DNA from: Nemertoderma westbladi
Lineage: Eukaryota; Xenacoelomorpha; Nemertodermatida; Nemertodermatidae
NCBI GenBank assembly: GCA_032718475.1
Contig: JAUCBJ010004035.1
Span: forward strand, 1-21,038
Length of the DNA stretch: 21,038 nucleotides
Reading direction: 5' to 3'
Shown: piece by piece, positions 16,961 to 21,038 of the stretch
Layout: every line of letters starts with the position of its first letter
Numbering within the stretch: position 1 is the stretch's first letter
Made by a program: the position numbers and the translations under genes
Notes under the pieces: generated by a model
Database searches by the model: none
Seen by the model: the letters and a program-made list of their open reading frames with translations, nothing else
Told to the model about the DNA's origin: nothing

Positions 16961-17675
16961 AGTACAAGTCGCACCGCGACCACAGTTATTTTACGTCCTT
17001 GTAGTGATTTGTTGGTAGAAACGGAAAGGTGTCATTGAAAGATTCCAAATATGTAACAAAATCTGCATTTTGTTGAGAAATAGCTGAGTCACGGGCACGG
17101 GTTATAACTAAGCGCATTGAAAATATAGTCATGGCCTTAATTAAAGAAATAGTAGTTCTTCACAAATGATAAAATAAAATGAACTAACTTATAATTATAA
17201 ATTATATTTCGAAACAGGGAGCCGAACTATTGACGCATATCCATCAGGGCAAATCAATAATGTTAATAATAAATTAAGAGAAAGGAACAGGTTAAAGTGG
17301 CTGTCTATTCTTAACCAAAACAATTCACTGTAGCAGTTTAGCTTTGCTGATTCGAGTAGGTATTCGCATTGGGAGCCGCAATGGTTAATTGGAAGCCATG
17401 ATTTGTACACAATGTAATAAATATTATTAAATTACAATGCTTCCACTGATATTTCGGGAATTACACTGCAATAATACAATATTAAGGGGAATTAATATTG
17501 TTCCATATACAGTACAGTATATAAGATCGGGATCGCGGATCGGCCTGCCCCTGCTCTATGGTCCATCGTCGGCAGACCCAGAAACAAAACCTCCCAAATC
17601 ACTAGGTTAGCCATACAATTGGTATTCTTTATTCTAAGTCTTATAGTTAGACTAAGACTACTGTAATTTAATTAC
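16961..17675. other. AT-rich spacer
   Basis: No supported gene. A GC-richer patch (about 17525-17575, GATCGGGATCGCGGATCGGCC) stands out but has no recognisable identity. The 71-residue minus-strand frame at 17195-17410 shows no domain. Confidence 0.45.
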
Positions 17676-17772
17676 CATTCGGTATTCACCTTCTGTTTTC
17701 GGTGTTCGGTATTCGCCATTAGGTACTGTATTCGACGTTCTGTTTTGGGCATTTTTGGTATTCGACGTGGAG
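17676..17772. repeat. Imperfect GGTATTCG-type repeats
   Basis: GGTATTC(A/G) occurs several times within 100 bp (CGGTATTCACC, CGGTATTCGCC, GTATTCGACGTTCTG, GGTATTCGACGT) with a repeated TTCTGTTTT. It looks like a decayed short tandem repeat. Confidence 0.5.
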
Positions 17773-17911
17773 TACGTCCTACGAGTCTTTTTTCCCGCAT
17801 TAAGATTTTTGAATAATTTTAAATCTTATTTATCCGCATTTGCTCGATTTTAATTTGAAATTAATTTTTTGGTAAATTCAATTATACAATTAGTTGATTT
17901 ACCAACTAATT

Positions 17912-17922
17912 GATTAATTAAT
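17912..17922. repeat. 11-bp target-site duplication, left copy (LINE copy 3)
   Basis: GATTAATTAAT here and at 19655-19665. It lies exactly where LINE similarity starts on this side, and its partner lies at the end of the 3' tail on the other. The sequence is AT-rich, so chance similarity is easier than for copy 1, but the positions fit precisely. Confidence 0.82.
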
Positions 17923-17924
17923 CG

Positions 17925-19616
17925 CAGTCAGCCATCGAATCACCAGCCGATCGCCTCAATGGTTGGAAAGCCCACTTTGAAAAGCTCCTCAATAATGACA
18001 GGGTATTGCCTGATAACTTTATAGAAGTAAAAGTGTCTGAGTCTGTACTCCCAGATATTCCCATTGGCGATATCTCCTTTGCAGAAGTGAAGGCTGCTGC
18101 AAAGAGCATTAAGACCAATCGTGCCAGTGGAGTAGATGGTGTTCCCCCTGAGGTCTTTAAAATACCTGAGTGTTTAAAGCTCATCTATCCCATCATAGTA
18201 GACATGTACCGTACAACAAGAGTCCCACAAGAAATGAAAACAAATAAGTTGGTGCCAGTTCCCAAGAAGGGCAACCTAACACTCTATGGTTCTTTTCGGG
18301 GAATCTCATTGATCTCGATTGCTGCAAAACTATACAATAGAATTCTATTAAATCGCATCAGGGATCCCATTGAGAGACTGCTACGTGGAAATCAGAATGG
18401 GTTCCGTAAAGGTCGTGGGACCATGGAGCCCATTTTGGCACTTAGAAGGATAATTGAAGAGTTATCAAAAAAGAAAGACAGGCATCTGGCTGTTATCTTT
18501 GTTGACTTCTTCAAGGCCTTTGATTCAGTCTCTCGCTCACGTATGTTCAGCATACTTTCATTATATGGGATTCCTGATGAAATTATTGCAGCAATCAGAT
18601 CAGTATACGATGGTTCGACAACATTTGTGTCTACTGTTGACGGTGACACAGAACCATTTGAAGTGTTATGGGGCGTCCTCCAAGGAGACACACTTGCACC
18701 ATTCTTGTTCATTATTGTGGTTGACTATGTTCTACGCATGTCCTTAGATCATCATAATGATGATGGGGTGATGATAACTCCACCTACTGGCTCCAGAAGT
18801 CGAGGAAATCCTGCCAAGTACCTAACTGATCTAGACTTTGCTGATGACTTGGGAGTACTCTCAGAATCATTAGAGGGAGCCCAGCGGCTCCTCAGCTCAT
18901 TAGAACATGCTGCTTCTAGTGTTGGTCTTTTTATTAACTCCAGAAAGACCAAAATTCTGACAGTTAACTTTGAAAGTCCTCAGCAAGTCTCTGATCGGAT
19001 GAGCATAAGCTCAAAGGACGGTATGCTTGAGCATGTGGACGACTTCTGTTACCTGGGATCATGGATCCGGAAGTCAGGTGAGGACCTTCGAATACGTAAG
19101 GGAAAGGCATGGGCAGCCTTGAATAGGCTTTCCAGGATTTGGAAGTCACCTAGAATTAATCGGAAACTTAAGGTCCGATTATTTAGAGCAGCAGTAGTTC
19201 CAGTACTCCTCTACGGGAGTCCATGCTGGGCTCTAACTGCTGAGGACACCAAATCTCTGGATGGCACATTCACAAGAATGCTACGCCGGGTACATTGTGT
19301 CAAGTACAATGCACACATCTCCAACCAGACACTATATAACATTGGAGGTGTCTCATTGGTTCCCCCAAGCTTGACACTAGAACAAAATCGCCTCCGCTTT
19401 GCAGGACATTGCTTTCGCCGTGAGGACCAGCCAGTGCATAATCTTGTACTTTGGCAGCCTCATGGAGTGAATAAGCATGGTGGACAGCCCATGACTTTCT
19501 TGAGACGCATCTTAAAGGACACTGGCCTTAAAGATGCGGATGATCTAGCAAATGTCATGGGTGATAGGGAGTTGTGGCGGTGCAATTTTGTTGACAAGCC
19601 GGCACAGCATTCTTAA
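17925..19616 (+). CDS. Non-LTR retrotransposon reverse transcriptase (5'-truncated, RT intact)
   Basis: The product is a reverse transcriptase that would copy LINE RNA at a nicked target by target-primed reverse transcription in the nucleus. The frame is open from the element's truncation point, with no natural start. The upstream part encodes AIESPADRLNGWKAHFEKLLN, the usual endonuclease-RT linker. Numbering from Leu at 18006 as residue 1 (536 residues to the stop), RT motifs are: fingers KLVPVPKKGN (81-90) and FRGISL (97-102); NQNGFRKGRGT (129-139); motif A VDFFKAFDS with catalytic D167; motif B LQGDTLAPFLF (225-235); motif C FADD (278-281, catalytic D280/D281). The C-terminal region LLYGSPCWAL (401-410) to RFAGHCF (464-470) is typical of LINE post-RT domains. 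All catalytic residues are present. Absence of the endonuclease domain and promoter makes autonomous activity unlikely. Confidence 0.93.
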   Translation, partial: QSAIESPADRLNGWKAHFEKLLNNDRVLPDNFIEVKVSESVLPDIPIGDISFAEVKAAAKSIKTNRASGVDGVPPEVFKIPECLKLIYPIIVDMYRTTRVPQEMKTNKLVPVPKKGNLTLYGSFRGISLISIAAKLYNRILLNRIRDPIERLLRGNQNGFRKGRGTMEPILALRRIIEELSKKKDRHLAVIFVDFFKAFDSVSRSRMFSILSLYGIPDEIIAAIRSVYDGSTTFVSTVDGDTEPFEVLWGVLQGDTLAPFLFIIVVDYVLRMSLDHHNDDGVMITPPTGSRSRGNPAKYLTDLDFADDLGVLSESLEGAQRLLSSLEHAASSVGLFINSRKTKILTVNFESPQQVSDRMSISSKDGMLEHVDDFCYLGSWIRKSGEDLRIRKGKAWAALNRLSRIWKSPRINRKLKVRLFRAAVVPVLLYGSPCWALTAEDTKSLDGTFTRMLRRVHCVKYNAHISNQTLYNIGGVSLVPPSLTLEQNRLRFAGHCFRREDQPVHNLVLWQPHGVNKHGGQPMTFLRRILKDTGLKDADDLANVMGDRELWRCNFVDKPAQHS

Positions 19617-19654
19617 AAATGCAGCTGCAATGCAGCATGCCGATCCTAGTAGTA
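19617..19654 (+). other. Minimal LINE 3' UTR with hairpin and tail
   Basis: After the TAA stop, about 25 bases hold GCAGCTGCAATGCAGCATGC, able to form GCTGC/GCAGC with an AAT loop. CCTAGTAGTA follows and leads into the target-site duplication. The same segment ends copy 1 (reverse complement at about 1857-1898). In LINEs the 3' end is normally the template-recognition site for the RT. Confidence 0.7.
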
Positions 19655-19665
19655 GATTAATTAAT
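19655..19665. repeat. 11-bp target-site duplication, right copy (LINE copy 3)
   Basis: GATTAATTAAT, identical to 17912-17922, directly after the LINE tail. Confidence 0.82.
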
Positions 19666-20480
19666 AGCTCAACCAATTGCCATTTGTATCTATGCCTGAC
19701 CATTTATCATTTATTAATGATTAATTAGGTTGTATAATACAGTTTATACGGTTAACGGTTGTTCTATTTATTGCTGTGTATAATATATAGCAGGTGAGAT
19801 CAGATTTTGATTTATGAGAGCTGCCACTGCCATCACGGGGGAATGGTAGAGGGCTATAAAGTGGTGTAAGTAACATTGGTCAGGCCTCTACAGTACACGG
19901 CCAGCAGACACTTAGGAGCCTGGTTAATGGATTAGCGTGATTGGTTATTGGACTACAAAGTGGTGTAGATTAGATTGGTCTGCCTCTATATACAGTACAC
20001 TGTATTTGTTGTCTTGCATTCTGTATCCTGTTATTATTACTGTAAAAATATTACTGTATTATTATTACTGTATTACGCAAAATGGGAATCGTTTACCCGC
20101 AAGCTTTCTTAGCCAGTGGGCAGGGCATCCTTAGCCCGAAAATAAATTGTATTAGCCCGCGGGAATTGATACTGGACGATTAAATTGACAGACTGGCTTT
20201 CTAGTGAATAATGTCTAAAGAAAATAATTTAATAATATTCCAGAGGCTTTATTTCAGAACGTAGCCCGGAGTTGTTAGTGGGGCCTATTACAAGACTCAG
20301 TCTGGTACTGGTACACTACCACAACACTGTTTTGTCATTCTAATAATGATTATAATAATTCACAATTGAATCTCCACTTGGCGATGTGGCGTAATGAAAG
20401 CAATGGCAGGTATGGGCTGTGCTGTGTGGAGTTTAATTCTGAGTTACGCAATGGGTTGGGTGGATGGCTACAACACATTA
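19666..20480. other. AT-rich spacer with a diverged duplication
   Basis: No supported gene. Two related blocks, 19853-19898 and 19952-20000, share CTA(T/C)AAAGTGGTGTA, ATTGGTC, GCCTCTA and CAGTACAC at a period of about 99 bp. GGCTTTCTAGTG near 20195-20206 recalls the right arm of the TTCG hairpin and could be a remnant of that element. An AGCCCG pair lies near 20133-20158. Confidence 0.5.
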
Positions 20481-20484
20481 TAAT

Positions 20485-20506
20485 GGGGGGGGGGGGGGGG
20501 GGGGGG
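20485..20506. repeat. G22 homopolymer
   Basis: Twenty-two uninterrupted guanines. A potential G-quadruplex and a likely sequencing or assembly weak point. The glycine run in the overlapping frame is a by-product. Confidence 0.92.
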
Positions 20507-21038
20507 TGCAGGTCCGCAGCTTGTACAATGATATACTGTAGTAATAGTCCACAACAAGAGAGGGGATGGGATCACTGGGGTTATATTGATGCCTTGTCTT
20601 ACAGCAAAAGTGTGGTTTGTCGGCCGGATGGTTAAAAACCTCCATTAATTAAAAATGAATGAGCATAATTGAATAAGTATTACTAACCCAATTTGATTTT
20701 TAATATTAAAAAAATTATAATTACAATACGTTAAACTGAATTAAAAAATACGTAACTAATGATGTATATAACATAGTTTACTTTGAAACAAATTAGGTTT
20801 TCAATAAAATTACCTTATCAGAGTATTAAAATTAAATTACGTAAATTTTTAGAAGGTATTTTAGGGGGTGCGCTGGCGCTTGGATTTATTTATTACTTTA
20901 TAAAATTATTTCTTATTTATTTCTTTACATTTATTAGTATAATTAGGGACAGGGGCAGGAAGGAAGCTTGTCGAATTTACACAATTAGTGTATAAGCAAA
21001 TGCAATGCAACGGCAGCCATCGCGCTGCTACGTCAATG
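20507..21038. other. AT-rich spacer to the window end
   Basis: No supported gene. The 70-residue frame at 20783-20995 is hydrophobic because of AT-rich codons and starts at no convincing context. Nothing else is seen. Confidence 0.45.

Larger units (their letters stand above)
17923..19654 (+). mobile_element. 5'-truncated LINE insertion, copy 3 (best copy)
   Basis: Starts inside the linker before the RT domain, so the endonuclease region and any ORF1 are missing. It contains an open RT frame, a 3' UTR of only about 38 bases and a short tail (CCTAGTAGTA). It is flanked by perfect 11-bp duplications. The 3' UTR has the hairpin-forming GCTGC-AAT-GCAGC and the palindrome GCAGCTGC. It is nearly identical to copy 1 where they overlap. 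No poly(A), a minimal 3' UTR and a short repeat tail resemble RTE/CR1-type non-LTR elements; the exact clade is not assigned. Confidence 0.92.

Noticed and set aside
18392-18712. 106-residue minus-strand frame opposite the LINE RT
   Set aside because: It is a shadow of the RT reading frame; similar antisense frames appear opposite the other LINE copies.
20366-20635. Glycine-run protein
   Set aside because: The run of glycines is the G22 homopolymer; the rest has no recognisable features.

Overview
The window looks like repeat-dominated, non-coding DNA from a metazoan, most likely a marine invertebrate such as a mollusc, echinoderm or hemichordate; the species cannot be fixed from sequence. 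The reasons are an AT-rich background, non-LTR (LINE) retrotransposons, tRNA-headed SINE-like pieces, long minisatellites, a pearl/HINE-like tandem-repeat element, and no dense ORFs or operons. I found no convincing host gene. The recognisable coding sequence is all retroelement-derived.

Layout. (1) 1-2900: AT-rich DNA with a 23-bp minisatellite (245-389), a 44-bp tandem duplication (1533-1633), a 5'-truncated LINE 3' end on the minus strand (1851-2510, framed by a perfect 13-bp target-site duplication), and two tRNA-like SINE heads arranged head to head (2524-2870). (2) 2900-7650: AT-rich spacer, a G16 tract, a large 17-bp minisatellite of about 88 units with higher-order structure (4161-5657), and a GC-rich retroelement C-terminal ORF fragment (6820-7302). 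(3) 7665-8681: a foldback-like element whose inverted arms are arrays of a 21-bp repeat around a GT-rich 39-bp minisatellite. (4) 8699-13600: two head-to-tail copies of a large non-autonomous element, with three copies of a near-perfect C(TTCG)G hairpin at the boundaries. Each copy carries about 146-bp core repeats containing CCCTCTAGCGG, a 654-655-bp internal spacer, a GACA microsatellite and the terminal hairpin. This matches the architecture of bivalve pearl and Helentron-associated (HINE) elements. (5) 13600-16950: a region peppered with AGTGCTAAC / GTTAGCACTTTA motifs in opposite orientations towards its two ends, split by a degenerate minus-strand LINE copy (14578-about 16068). (6) 17000-21038: AT-rich DNA containing the best LINE copy (17923-19654). 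It is 5'-truncated, has an intact reverse-transcriptase frame, and is flanked by a perfect 11-bp target-site duplication. It is followed by spacer with a G22 tract.

The three LINE copies belong to one lineage. The copies at 1851 and 17923 are nearly identical in the shared region, so they are young. The copy at 14578 is older and broken: its catalytic FADD reads FAHD, it has an internal deletion and frameshifts, and it has a different 9-bp tail repeat. The most interesting items are the tandem TTCG-hairpin element with its array of CTCF-like motifs, the foldback element, the unexplained GTTAGCACTTTA motif field, and the LINE copy with 88 non-LINE bases inside its target-site duplication.
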